A DNA stretch of 64,000 nt from RGIG9608 sp045602425. GTDB taxonomy: Bacteria; Bacteroidota; Bacteroidia; Bacteroidales; Paludibacteraceae. A program made the translations under genes and the position numbers. A model generated the notes under the pieces. The model saw only the letters and a program-made list of their open reading frames with translations, ran no database searches and was not told the origin of the DNA. Below, piece after piece: positions 14,822 through 22,758 of the stretch. The DNA is taken from assembly GCA_045602425.1 (NCBI GenBank), contig JAZSBO010000006.1, positions 124,001 through 188,000 of the forward strand. Direction: 5' to 3'. Numbering within the stretch: position 1 is the first letter of the stretch; every line of letters starts with the position of its first letter.

Positions 14822-16489
14822 TTAATATTTAAAACTACTACCACCCAAAAATTCTCTCAACAATGAAGTTGGAGGTATTTCATAATCATAAATCGGAGCA
14901 AAATACTTTAACAATTTTAATAAACGATGTGCTTCTGTATATTGTTCACAATATTGAGGAACATCAGATAATATCGGTTCAGCATGTTTACGCAGCACCG
15001 AAAGTTCAAACAATAGTGCAGAATTAAACATCACATCGGCATATTCTTGATAAGGGAAAATCCACTTTTCTTCACCACGACGTACACTAGGCCAACGCGA
15101 AATTGTTTCACGAGCATCATAGTTTCTAAATTTAAAATCCCTGACTATACGTCGTAACAGACGTGTATCTGTAGTTGTCAAACGATTATGATTATCAAGC
15201 GAAATCGTAGTCAATGTTGAAACATAAATACGAAATTTCATCTCATCAGGGATCTCTTGCGACAGTTCAGGATTCAATGCATGAATTCCCTCTATCAACA
15301 AAACACTATTTTCCTCTAATTTCAATCTATCTCCTCGATATTGGCGTTCTCCAATCTCAAAATTATAAAACGGGACTTCAACTTCTTCTCCATTCAAAAG
15401 TTGCTTCAACTGTTTATTAAACAACTCTAAATCAATAGCATGTAAATTTTCAAAATCCCATTCGCCATGTTCATCCAACGGTGTATCTTTTCTATTTACG
15501 AAATAATTGTCCAAAGATAGCACCAATGGTTTTACTCCTGTTACCATAAGTTGTATTGATAAACGCTTACTGAAAGTTGTTTTTCCCGATGACGAAGGTC
15601 CCGAAATCATCACAAACTTACTTTGAGGCAAACGTTTTTGAATCATATCTGCTATTTGTGCTATTTTTTTCTCATGCAATGCCTCTGAAATTTTTATCAA
15701 TTGATAAATATTTCTTGTTTGTGCCATCACATTAAAATCACCGACATTGCTCAACCCCATAATCTTATTCCATTGAAGGAATTCATTAAAAATTTCAAAT
15801 AATTTAGGTTGAGGAACAAAATCCATCAACTTTCCAGGATTTAATTTTGATGGCATTTGAAGTAAAATTCCGCCATAAAAGCCTTGCAATTCAAACACTT
15901 TTAAGTAGCCCGTTGATGGAACCAAAACGCTATTGTAATAATCAACAAAATCCCCTATTCGGAAATAGCGAGTATAAGTATTTCCAAGTGTTTCAAGCAA
16001 AAACACTTTGTCCATCTGTTTCCGTTCGCGGAAAAGATTTGTAACAAACGATGTCTGACGTTCTTCTTCCTCTATAGGCAAATCTTCAGAAATAATCTCT
16101 TGCATTCTGTTCCGCAAAGCAACTACATGTTCTTCGGTGATTTTCCCTTCAGGCAAATCTATATTACAATAATCGCCATTCGAAATAGGGTGCTCAACAC
16201 GAAGAGTTGCTCCTGGATACAAGTCCTCTACAGCCTTAGCCAAAACCATACAAAGAGAACGCTCATAAACCCGCATTCCAGATGATGTAGAAGCATCAAT
16301 AAACTCAATATCTTTAGGCTTATAAATTAAGAAATTCAGACTCTCTACTTTATAATTTACCCGAGCTGCTACCACTTGAAAAGGCAACTGAATATTCATA
16401 TCAGCATAAATCTCTTGCAACGAAGTACCCAATGGATAATCTTTATAAATTTTGTTATTTCGACAATAAATTGTAACAGCTTTATTCAT
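14822..16489 (-). CDS. Nucleoside kinase with TGS/ThrRS-like N-terminus (uridine kinase family)
   Basis: The protein couples an N-terminal part resembling the N-terminus of threonyl-tRNA synthetase (TGS-like residues 1-65, then a second editing-like segment around VEHPISNGDYCNIDL) with a C-terminal phosphoribulokinase/uridine kinase domain. The P-loop is GPSSSGKTT (about 297-305). This architecture is a known Bacteroidetes and Firmicutes nucleoside kinase; the true substrate is not clear from sequence. The start MNKAVTIY at 16489 was preferred to an ATG 39 bp upstream, which adds residues without family counterpart. First gene of the operon with rpoN. Confidence 0.88.
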   Translation of the reverse strand: MNKAVTIYCRNNKIYKDYPLGTSLQEIYADMNIQLPFQVVAARVNYKVESLNFLIYKPKDIEFIDASTSSGMRVYERSLCMVLAKAVEDLYPGATLRVEHPISNGDYCNIDLPEGKITEEHVVALRNRMQEIISEDLPIEEEERQTSFVTNLFRERKQMDKVFLLETLGNTYTRYFRIGDFVDYYNSVLVPSTGYLKVFELQGFYGGILLQMPSKLNPGKLMDFVPQPKLFEIFNEFLQWNKIMGLSNVGDFNVMAQTRNIYQLIKISEALHEKKIAQIADMIQKRLPQSKFVMISGPSSSGKTTFSKRLSIQLMVTGVKPLVLSLDNYFVNRKDTPLDEHGEWDFENLHAIDLELFNKQLKQLLNGEEVEVPFYNFEIGERQYRGDRLKLEENSVLLIEGIHALNPELSQEIPDEMKFRIYVSTLTTISLDNHNRLTTTDTRLLRRIVRDFKFRNYDARETISRWPSVRRGEEKWIFPYQEYADVMFNSALLFELSVLRKHAEPILSDVPQYCEQYTEAHRLLKLLKYFAPIYDYEIPPTSLLREFLGGSSFKY

Positions 16490-16658
16490 ATCTATAAACC
16501 TTTTACCACTAACTTTTATGCTTTTCAATCTTTCGTAAAGTTACACAAAAAACGTTTTTTACATACAATTTTATGATTATTTAAATTTATAGTAAAAACT
16601 ATACCAATAAAAATATTATACATTTGAAAAGCAAGATATCAGATTGATTAAAAATTCT

Positions 16659-16666
16659 TATTTTTG
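16659..16666 (+). promoter_or_regulatory. Promoter -7 element (TATTTTTG) of efp
   Basis: TATTTTTG matches TAnnTTTG and ends 37 bp before the efp ATG. On the opposite strand in the same gap, TAACTTTA (near 16535-16545) may serve the divergent nucleoside kinase operon. Confidence 0.55.
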
Positions 16667-16703
16667 CATATAAATCTAAAATGAAAAACTAAAACAAAAA
16701 ATT

Positions 16704-17267
16704 ATGATTAATTCGCAAGATGTAAAAAACGGAATGTGTATCCGTATGGACGGAAAATTGTATTTTGTAATTGACTTTTTGCATGTGAAACCAGGTAAAG
16801 GAAATACAATTATGCGTGTAAAACTAAAAGATGTGGTTAACGGATATGTACTTGAACGTCGCTTTAATATTGGAGAGAAATTAGAAGACGTTCGCGTTGA
16901 ACGCCGTCAATATCAATACATTTACAAAGAAGACGAGAACTATATTTTTATGGATCAAGAATCGTTTGAGCAAGTTCCTATCGAAAAGAACAAAATCATT
17001 GGTGTTGATTTCTTGAAAGAAGGATTTGTTATCGATGTAGTTTTTGATACTTCTACAGACACTATCCTTCTTGCAGAGCTTCCTGTAAAAGTTGAGTTGC
17101 AAATCACTTATACCGAACCCGGCATAAAAGGCGACACAGCAACCAACACATTAAAGCCTGCAACATTGGAAACAGGAGCAGAAGTACGTGTCCCGCTTTT
17201 TATTGATAACGGAGAGACTATTAGAGTAGATACTCGCGATGGTTCATATATCGAAAGAGTACGATAA
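16704..17267 (+). CDS. efp: Translation elongation factor P
   Basis: EF-P rescues ribosomes stalled on proline runs. The 187-residue protein has the three expected beta-barrel domains: KOW-like (1-65), OB (66-130) and C-terminal with TEPGIKGDTA and DTRDGSYIERV. The tip of domain I is PGKGN with Lys32 as the candidate modified residue; an Arg there would point to rhamnosylation, which is therefore not expected. It is a single-gene unit with its own promoter and terminator. Confidence 0.97.
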   Translation: MINSQDVKNGMCIRMDGKLYFVIDFLHVKPGKGNTIMRVKLKDVVNGYVLERRFNIGEKLEDVRVERRQYQYIYKEDENYIFMDQESFEQVPIEKNKIIGVDFLKEGFVIDVVFDTSTDTILLAELPVKVELQITYTEPGIKGDTATNTLKPATLETGAEVRVPLFIDNGETIRVDTRDGSYIERVR

Positions 17268-17288
17268 AAATCTTTTTTCATTTTTATC

Positions 17289-17320
17289 AAGCGTATCGCA
17301 CTAATAATGTGATACGCTTT
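17289..17320 (+). terminator. Intrinsic terminator after efp
   Basis: AAGCGTATCGCA (17289-17300) pairs with TGTGATACGCTT (17309-17320) around CTAATAA and is followed by TTATTATCTTTTT. An in-frame ATG of the next gene at 17309 lies inside this hairpin, which supports the later start at 17333. Confidence 0.85.
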
Positions 17321-17332
17321 TATTATCTTTTT

Positions 17333-19483
17333 ATGCATAAGTTTTTATCTTTAGTTTTAGTTCTATTTTTAATACCAGTAAAAAGTTCTTCAACTCCTAT
17401 TGACAACCTTTTAGAACGAATCGACAAAGGTGCTTCCAAGAAATTCATCATAGAGGAAGTTGAATCTAATCAAGACTTTTTCGAACTCGACCAGAAAGAT
17501 GAAAAAGTTGTAATTAGGGGAAACAATTATGTCAGTATAGCAAATGGAATAAATTGGTACTTAAAGTATTACATGGGAATCCATTTATGTTGGAACAATA
17601 TGCGTGCAAAACTACCACCAAAACTTCGACCTGTACAAAGCAAAGAGTTCCATACTACAAAATGCCAATATCGTTACTACTTAAACTATTGTACATTTTC
17701 CTATACAATGCCATTTTGGGATTGGGAACGTTGGGAAAAAGAAATAGATTGGATGGCATTGCATGGTATCAATTTAGTTCTTGCCACAACAGGAACAGAA
17801 ATGGTTTGGTTTAATGTTTTAAGAGAATTAGGGTATTCGCAAAAAGAAATTGATACATTTATAGCAGGTCCATGTTTTCTTGCTTGGTGGCAAATGAACA
17901 ATCTCGAAGGTTGGGGAGGTCCAACACCTAAAAACAGGTACAAATCGCAACACCTATTACAAAAGAAAATTCTCAACCGAATGCAAGATTATGGCATTGA
18001 ACCGATATTACCCGGATATTGTGGTATGATTCCAAACGAGAACAAAAAACTTCAACTCAAAACGATTGACACAGGAACGTGGTGTGGTTATACTCGCCCT
18101 GCATTCCTACAACCAAACGACAACGCATTTCTTTCGATTGCAAAACTCTACTATCAAGAACAAGAAAAACTTTTTGGGAAAGCAAATTTTTATTCGATGG
18201 ACCCTTTTCATGAAGGCGAAAATGCAAGTCAAATAGACTTAACAAGTGTAGGGGAAAACATCACGCAAGCAATGAAGCAACAAAATCCTGAAGCTACTTG
18301 GGTGATTCAAGCTTGGGAAGGGAATCCTAATCCCACAATGATAGAGAATATTGACAAAGGCGATTTACTCATTTTGGACCTCTGCAGCGACACCAAACCA
18401 CAATGGGGCGATCCCGATTTTACACAAAAGGAAGGATTCGGAAAACACAACTGGATTTATTCCATGCTTCTAAATTTCGGGGCAAATGTTGGTCTTTTTG
18501 GGAAAGCTGACGCCGTTATCAACTCTTTTTACGAAGCAACAAATCATCCAAAATTCTCTACAACCTTAAAAGGTATTGGTTTGACTCCCGAAGGTATAGA
18601 AAACAATCCTATGATGTACGAACTTTTCACCGAACTTGCGTGGCGAGATTCCATTTTCGACAAACAGGATTGGGTCGAAAATTATACTATTGCACGTTAT
18701 GGAAAAACAAACAACGAAATAAAACGTGCGTGGAGAATCCTAATAAATACCATCTACAATTGCCCGAAAAACAATCAACAACAAGGCACACACGAATCTA
18801 TTTTTTGTGCTCGTCCGTCGCTCAATGCCAATCAAGTTTCGGCTTGGGCTAACACTCAAGATTATTATCATCCAGATAGTATTTTTGTTGCAGCAAAAAT
18901 ATTTTTGTCCACTGCCGACGAATATCGTGGAAATAACAATTTCGAATATGATTTAATAGACATTGTCCGCCAAGCAATTGCAGAAAAAGGACGTATCACG
19001 CTAAAAAACATCCAAACTGCCGCTACAACATCTGACACAATTTTGTTCAAGCAAACCTCCAATTATTTTCTCAATCTGATTCTTTTACAAGACAAATTGT
19101 TATCAACTCGTGCAGAATTTATGTTGGGGAGTTGGCTTGAAATGGCAAAAAAAGCAGGTAAAAACAAAAAAGAAAAACGTTTGTATGAAAGAAATGCACG
19201 CACGCAAATCACGACTTGGGGCAACCGAACAGCTTCCGAGACAGGAAACTTGCACGATTACGCTCACAAAGAATGGAACGGCATTCTGAAAGATTTATAT
19301 TATGAACGTTGGAAACTTTTTTTTACAGAAATAACATTCAAAGACCAGAAAATGGTTGAACCTAATATCGATTTTTTTGCCTTTGATGAAACGTGGAATA
19401 ATAAACAAAACAAATATCCATCGCAACCACAAGCAGACGCAATTGATACTGCCAAACGTATTTTTTCTGAAATTTTTCCATAA
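17333..19483 (+). CDS. Alpha-N-acetylglucosaminidase, GH89 family
   Basis: A 716-residue exported glycosidase of the NAGLU family (GH89), which removes terminal alpha-linked GlcNAc, for example from mucin or heparan-type glycans. The N-terminus MHKFLSLVLVLFLIPVKSS is a signal peptide. Three family domains are visible: N-terminal alpha/beta (about 20-100), the TIM barrel with WDWERWEKEIDWMALHGIN, and a C-terminal helical part. Candidate catalytic acids are Glu294 in DPFHEG and Glu420 in TPEGI, matching the two glutamates of human NAGLU. It has no neighbouring glycan genes and no obvious promoter of its own past the efp terminator. Confidence 0.92.
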   Translation: MHKFLSLVLVLFLIPVKSSSTPIDNLLERIDKGASKKFIIEEVESNQDFFELDQKDEKVVIRGNNYVSIANGINWYLKYYMGIHLCWNNMRAKLPPKLRPVQSKEFHTTKCQYRYYLNYCTFSYTMPFWDWERWEKEIDWMALHGINLVLATTGTEMVWFNVLRELGYSQKEIDTFIAGPCFLAWWQMNNLEGWGGPTPKNRYKSQHLLQKKILNRMQDYGIEPILPGYCGMIPNENKKLQLKTIDTGTWCGYTRPAFLQPNDNAFLSIAKLYYQEQEKLFGKANFYSMDPFHEGENASQIDLTSVGENITQAMKQQNPEATWVIQAWEGNPNPTMIENIDKGDLLILDLCSDTKPQWGDPDFTQKEGFGKHNWIYSMLLNFGANVGLFGKADAVINSFYEATNHPKFSTTLKGIGLTPEGIENNPMMYELFTELAWRDSIFDKQDWVENYTIARYGKTNNEIKRAWRILINTIYNCPKNNQQQGTHESIFCARPSLNANQVSAWANTQDYYHPDSIFVAAKIFLSTADEYRGNNNFEYDLIDIVRQAIAEKGRITLKNIQTAATTSDTILFKQTSNYFLNLILLQDKLLSTRAEFMLGSWLEMAKKAGKNKKEKRLYERNARTQITTWGNRTASETGNLHDYAHKEWNGILKDLYYERWKLFFTEITFKDQKMVEPNIDFFAFDETWNNKQNKYPSQPQADAIDTAKRIFSEIFP

Positions 19484-19535
19484 TGTTTGTAGTTTTTTGT
19501 TGCTCTACTGCGTCTAACAAGTAAAACAAAGAAAA

Positions 19536-20015
19536 ATGGAAGATTCTAAAAAAGAGTTCGAACAACTTATCAAACAGCATAAAACAACGATATACACCGT
19601 TTGTTATATGTTCTCAAAAGACAACAACGAAGTAAACGACTATTTCCAAGAATGCCTAATAAACATTTGGAAAGGTTTTGATAAGTTTCGACACGAAAGC
19701 AACCCGAAAACGTGGATTTATCGCGTAAGTTTCAACACTTGTATTTCGGCAGAGCGAAAAAAAGCATCGCACAAAACAGTGCCTTTGTCTATGGACATAA
19801 ACCTTTTTGAAGACACCGACGAGGGAACCAAACAAATTCGCCAACTAAAAGAACGGATCAATAAATTAGGAGTTTTCGATCGTGCCATAATTCTCCTTTG
19901 GCTCGAGAATATGACTTACGAGGAAATTGGTGCCATTGTTGGAATCTCTACAAAAAATGTATCGGTACGGCTTTTTAGAATCAAAGAGCAATTAAAAAAA
20001 ATGTCTAACATCTAA
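19536..20015 (+). CDS. ECF-family RNA polymerase sigma factor
   Basis: A 159-residue sigma-70 family protein with only regions 2 and 4. Region 2 contains DYFQECLINIWKGFDKF and TWIYRVSFNTCIS (core binding and -10 recognition); region 4 is a helix-turn-helix, TYEEIGAIVGISTKNVSVRL. The start ATG at 19536 gives the normal family length. The next gene, 12 bp on, encodes a four-helix membrane protein, so the pair probably forms a signalling unit. The 52-bp gap to the GH89 gene holds no TAnnTTTG element. Confidence 0.93.
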   Translation: MEDSKKEFEQLIKQHKTTIYTVCYMFSKDNNEVNDYFQECLINIWKGFDKFRHESNPKTWIYRVSFNTCISAERKKASHKTVPLSMDINLFEDTDEGTKQIRQLKERINKLGVFDRAIILLWLENMTYEEIGAIVGISTKNVSVRLFRIKEQLKKMSNI

Positions 20016-20027
20016 AATATCTAAATT

Positions 20028-20627
20028 ATGGAAAACTTTTTATCGCAAGAAATGGAAGAAATGAAACAACAAATAACGATATTGAAACGCAAACTTGAGA
20101 ATCAGAACATTACCAACGAACGCCTATTTCAAGAAGCATTAAAAGAAAAAATTTCGAATATAAATCGTATTGCATTGATTCAATCTATATGCCTCGTAAT
20201 AGCTACTCCTTTTTGCTTTTTTAATTTCGAGCGATTAGGTATTTCGCTGGCATTCAACCTATTTACAACCATATTCCTAATAATTGCACTCATTTATACT
20301 TGGTGGAGCCACAATGGACTAAAAACAAAAATAAATTTCACCGATGATTTAATAAAAGTAACAGAAAAACTTCTCCGCACACGAAAACGCTACAAACAAT
20401 GGCATTATTTCAGCTATCCTTGGTTGCTGATTTGGTTAGTTTGGTTAGGAGGTGAATTTTATCGTATAGCTATAGATAAATCAATGTTGGTGGGACTAAT
20501 AGTAGGCAGTTTGGTTGGTGGTATCATTGGCGGTACGTTCGGATGGCTACAGCAACGAAAAATCTATCGTAACATCGATGTTGCTCTTGAGCAAATAAAA
20601 AACATCCAAGAGATAGATAAACAATAA
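20028..20627 (+). CDS. Membrane protein paired with the ECF sigma factor (possible anti-sigma)
   Basis: A 199-residue protein with an N-terminal cytoplasmic helical/coiled-coil stretch (residues 1-45, rich in Glu, Lys and Gln), two membrane segments (about 50-70 and 75-95), a charged linker with RTRKRYKQW, and two more membrane segments (about 128-142 and 152-172, the latter glycine-rich). It ends in a charged tail. No zinc-binding anti-sigma motif (HxxxCxxC) is present. Its position directly after a sigma gene suggests it holds the sigma factor at the membrane; this is inference from context only. Confidence 0.6.
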   Translation: MENFLSQEMEEMKQQITILKRKLENQNITNERLFQEALKEKISNINRIALIQSICLVIATPFCFFNFERLGISLAFNLFTTIFLIIALIYTWWSHNGLKTKINFTDDLIKVTEKLLRTRKRYKQWHYFSYPWLLIWLVWLGGEFYRIAIDKSMLVGLIVGSLVGGIIGGTFGWLQQRKIYRNIDVALEQIKNIQEIDKQ

Positions 20628-20933
20628 AAACCAAACCCGTAGGACACATTGATTGTGTCCAATTATAAAAAGTAGAGCCGCAGCTTTTGCCACGGCACTA
20701 CGAGGGGTTTCTCTGCGGACGCACTGCGTGCGTCCTTACATTAGTTTTTTCTGCCCCGGCAGAAAATGTGCGGGTGGCTTCTTGTGTGTGTGTGTAGAAA
20801 GCTCGCTACGCTCGCAACGGGGTTCTGTCAAGAATAATATGTTGCACACATTCATCATACTGCAAACAAATATAAATAAAAAAGTACTAAATTCATTTAG
20901 TACTTAAAAAAAATTAATTTTTACTAGAAATTA
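20628..20933. repeat. GC-rich palindrome cluster (REP-like) in an intergenic gap
   Basis: This 306-bp gap is far richer in G+C than its surroundings between about 20635 and 20825. It holds several perfect hairpins: GGACACA/TGTGTCC (20642-20648 with 20654-20660), GGACGCAC/GTGCGTCC (20717-20724 with 20728-20735) and TTTTCTGCC/GGCAGAAAA (20747-20755 with 20758-20766). It also has a (TG)n run at about 20782-20794 and a GCTCGCTACGCTCGC motif. It resembles dispersed extragenic palindromes. An 84-codon open frame across it (20653-20907) reads like repeat-derived noise and is not called. Confidence 0.6.
20882..20905 (-). terminator. Intrinsic terminator after dnaJ
   Basis: AAGTACTAAA (20882-20891) pairs perfectly with TTTAGTACTT (20896-20905) around a 4-nt loop. 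Read on the minus strand it is followed by TTTTTATTTATA, so it ends the grpE-dnaJ transcript. Confidence 0.75.
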
Positions 20934-22076
20934 TTATTCGAACATGTGTCTAAAGCGATTAAAGAAATTCTTTGCTGCCGAGTTACTTGGTTTCATACTT
21001 GGCGAGTCTTGCATCTTTTCAAATAGTTTTCGTTCGTCAGCAGAGATATTCTCAGGAATATAAACGCTAATATTCACTAACAAATCGCCCACACCATAAC
21101 GATTAACATCGGGCAAACCTTTGTTTCTTAATCGCAAAACCTTACCTGGCTGTGTACCCTTTTCTATTTTCACCTTCACACGCCCGTCAACAGTCGGTAT
21201 TTCTACCGTTCCACCTAAAACAGCAGTAGGCAAATCGAGCAACAAGTTGTAAATCAAATCGTTTTCATCACGAATTAAATCGCTATGAGGTTCTTCCTCT
21301 ATCACTACAAGTAAATCGCCATTTATACCGCCCATTCGTGCCGCATTACCTTTTCCGGGTACAGAGAGTTGCATTCCCTCCATCACGCCAGCAGGAATCT
21401 TTATACTGATAACTTCCTCGCCACGTACAATCCCCTCGCCCGTACAATGAGGACATTTGTTTTTAATAATTTTCCCATTACCACCACAAGTAGGACACTC
21501 CGACTGAGTTTGCATTCGTCCTAAAATAGTCTGCTGTACGCGAGTTACACGACCTGAACCATGACAAGTGGAACACGTTTCGGTAGAACCATCTTTCGAT
21601 CCCGACCCATTACAATTTGAACAAGCAACGTATTTCTTAACCTTGATTTTCTTCTCAACGCCCGTAGCAATTTCGGCAAGCGTAAGCTTCACTTTCACAC
21701 GCAAATCGGCACCTTTACGCACTCGTGGTCCTTGCGAACGCCCTCCGCCAAAACCACCAAAGCCACCAAAATCGAAATGTCCGCCAAAAATATCGCCGAA
21801 ATGCGAGAATATGTCTTCCATATTCATACCGCCACCACCAAAGCCACCGCCATTCATACCTGCATGACCAAATTGATCGTAACGTTTACGTTTCTCCGGA
21901 TTACTCAATACATCGTAAGCTTCGGCTGCTTCTTTAAATTTTTCTTCAGCCTCTTTATCTCCCGGATTTTTATCAGGGTGATATTGAACAGCTTTTTTAC
22001 GATAAGCCGATTTTATCTCACTTTCGGAGGCATTTTTTGCCACACCTAACACTTCGTAATAATCTCTTTTTTCCAT
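20934..22076 (-). CDS. dnaJ: Chaperone protein DnaJ
   Basis: The Hsp40 co-chaperone of DnaK. The 380-residue protein has the J domain with HPD (residues about 3-66), a Gly/Phe-rich linker (GGGFGGGGMNMEDIF and later FGGFGGFGG), four CxxCxGxG zinc motifs (CSNCNGSG, CSTCHGSG, CPTCGGNG, CPHCTGEG) and the C-terminal substrate-binding domains. The start MEKRDYYEVLG at 22076 was chosen over an ATG 21 bp upstream because it matches the family and lies just past the grpE stop. It forms an operon with grpE. Confidence 0.97.
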   Translation of the reverse strand: MEKRDYYEVLGVAKNASESEIKSAYRKKAVQYHPDKNPGDKEAEEKFKEAAEAYDVLSNPEKRKRYDQFGHAGMNGGGFGGGGMNMEDIFSHFGDIFGGHFDFGGFGGFGGGRSQGPRVRKGADLRVKVKLTLAEIATGVEKKIKVKKYVACSNCNGSGSKDGSTETCSTCHGSGRVTRVQQTILGRMQTQSECPTCGGNGKIIKNKCPHCTGEGIVRGEEVISIKIPAGVMEGMQLSVPGKGNAARMGGINGDLLVVIEEEPHSDLIRDENDLIYNLLLDLPTAVLGGTVEIPTVDGRVKVKIEKGTQPGKVLRLRNKGLPDVNRYGVGDLLVNISVYIPENISADERKLFEKMQDSPSMKPSNSAAKNFFNRFRHMFE

Positions 22077-22080
22077 TCTT

Positions 22081-22632
22081 TTAACTTCCAACAACAACTT
22101 TTGCGAATCGAATCACTTTATCATTCATCAAATAGCCTTTCGACACACAATCAATTATTTTATTTTTTTGCTCTTCGGTAGGAGCAGGAAACATTGTTAC
22201 TGCCTCATGAAAATCGGTATCAAAATCCGCATTCTCGGTGTCAATTGCCTTAACTCCGTTTTTTGCAAGGAATGTTATAAATTTATTATAAATCAACACC
22301 ACACCTTCTTTCAAAGAAGCAATGTCTTCCGACTGCTCAACAGCTTGGAGTGCTCGTTCGAAATCATCAATCAAAGGCAACATATCAACCAACAAACGCT
22401 CGCCACCATTTTTAATCAATTCAGCACGATCTTTTATCGCATTTTTACGATAATTTTCAAATTCGGCAACCTTACGAATATATTTATCATTCAACTCTGC
22501 GTTTTCTGATTTCAATGCTTCTAATTCTGCTTTCAACGCATCAAATTCCGACAGAGGGACCATTTCCATCGTAGATTCTTTTTCTATATTTTCTAATGTT
22601 TTTTCCGCCTTTCCTGTTTTTTTCTTTGTCAT
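22081..22632 (-). CDS. grpE: Nucleotide exchange factor GrpE
   Basis: GrpE releases ADP from DnaK. The 183-residue protein has a charged, disordered start (KKKTGKAEKTLENIEKES), a long coiled coil (about 25-75, ending KVAEFENYRKNAIKDRAEL) and the C-terminal beta domain with GVKAIDTENADFDTDFHEAV. It is first in a two-gene operon with dnaJ. An imperfect inverted repeat lies in its upstream region. Confidence 0.95.
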   Translation of the reverse strand: MTKKKTGKAEKTLENIEKESTMEMVPLSEFDALKAELEALKSENAELNDKYIRKVAEFENYRKNAIKDRAELIKNGGERLLVDMLPLIDDFERALQAVEQSEDIASLKEGVVLIYNKFITFLAKNGVKAIDTENADFDTDFHEAVTMFPAPTEEQKNKIIDCVSKGYLMNDKVIRFAKVVVGS

Positions 22633-22683
22633 ACCAAATACTCGTTTTTTAAATTTTTCTGTTTATGTCACTTTACAAAATCT

Positions 22684-22735
22684 CTGCCAAAAACAATTTT
22701 GTTTAAATAACTGCACTTTTGACAGAAAGAAATAC
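22684..22735. promoter_or_regulatory. Imperfect inverted repeat upstream of grpE-dnaJ
   Basis: CTGCCAAAA (22684-22692) and TTTTGACAG (22727-22735) are inverted with one mismatch, 34 bp apart, in the 126-bp gap before grpE. It does not match the CIRCE operator (TTAGCACTC). It might be an operator or a 5'-leader stem; no TAnnTTTG promoter was found nearby. Confidence 0.3.
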
Positions 22736-22758
22736 TATAAATAAGCAAGAAACGCTTT

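Noticed and set aside
20028..20627. FecR-type anti-sigma factor
   Set aside because: Four membrane segments and no FecR or zinc anti-sigma domain; only the gene position suggests an anti-sigma role.
20653..20907. 84-codon frame in the palindrome cluster
   Set aside because: It crosses several perfect hairpins and a TG run, has unusual composition, and reads into the dnaJ terminator.
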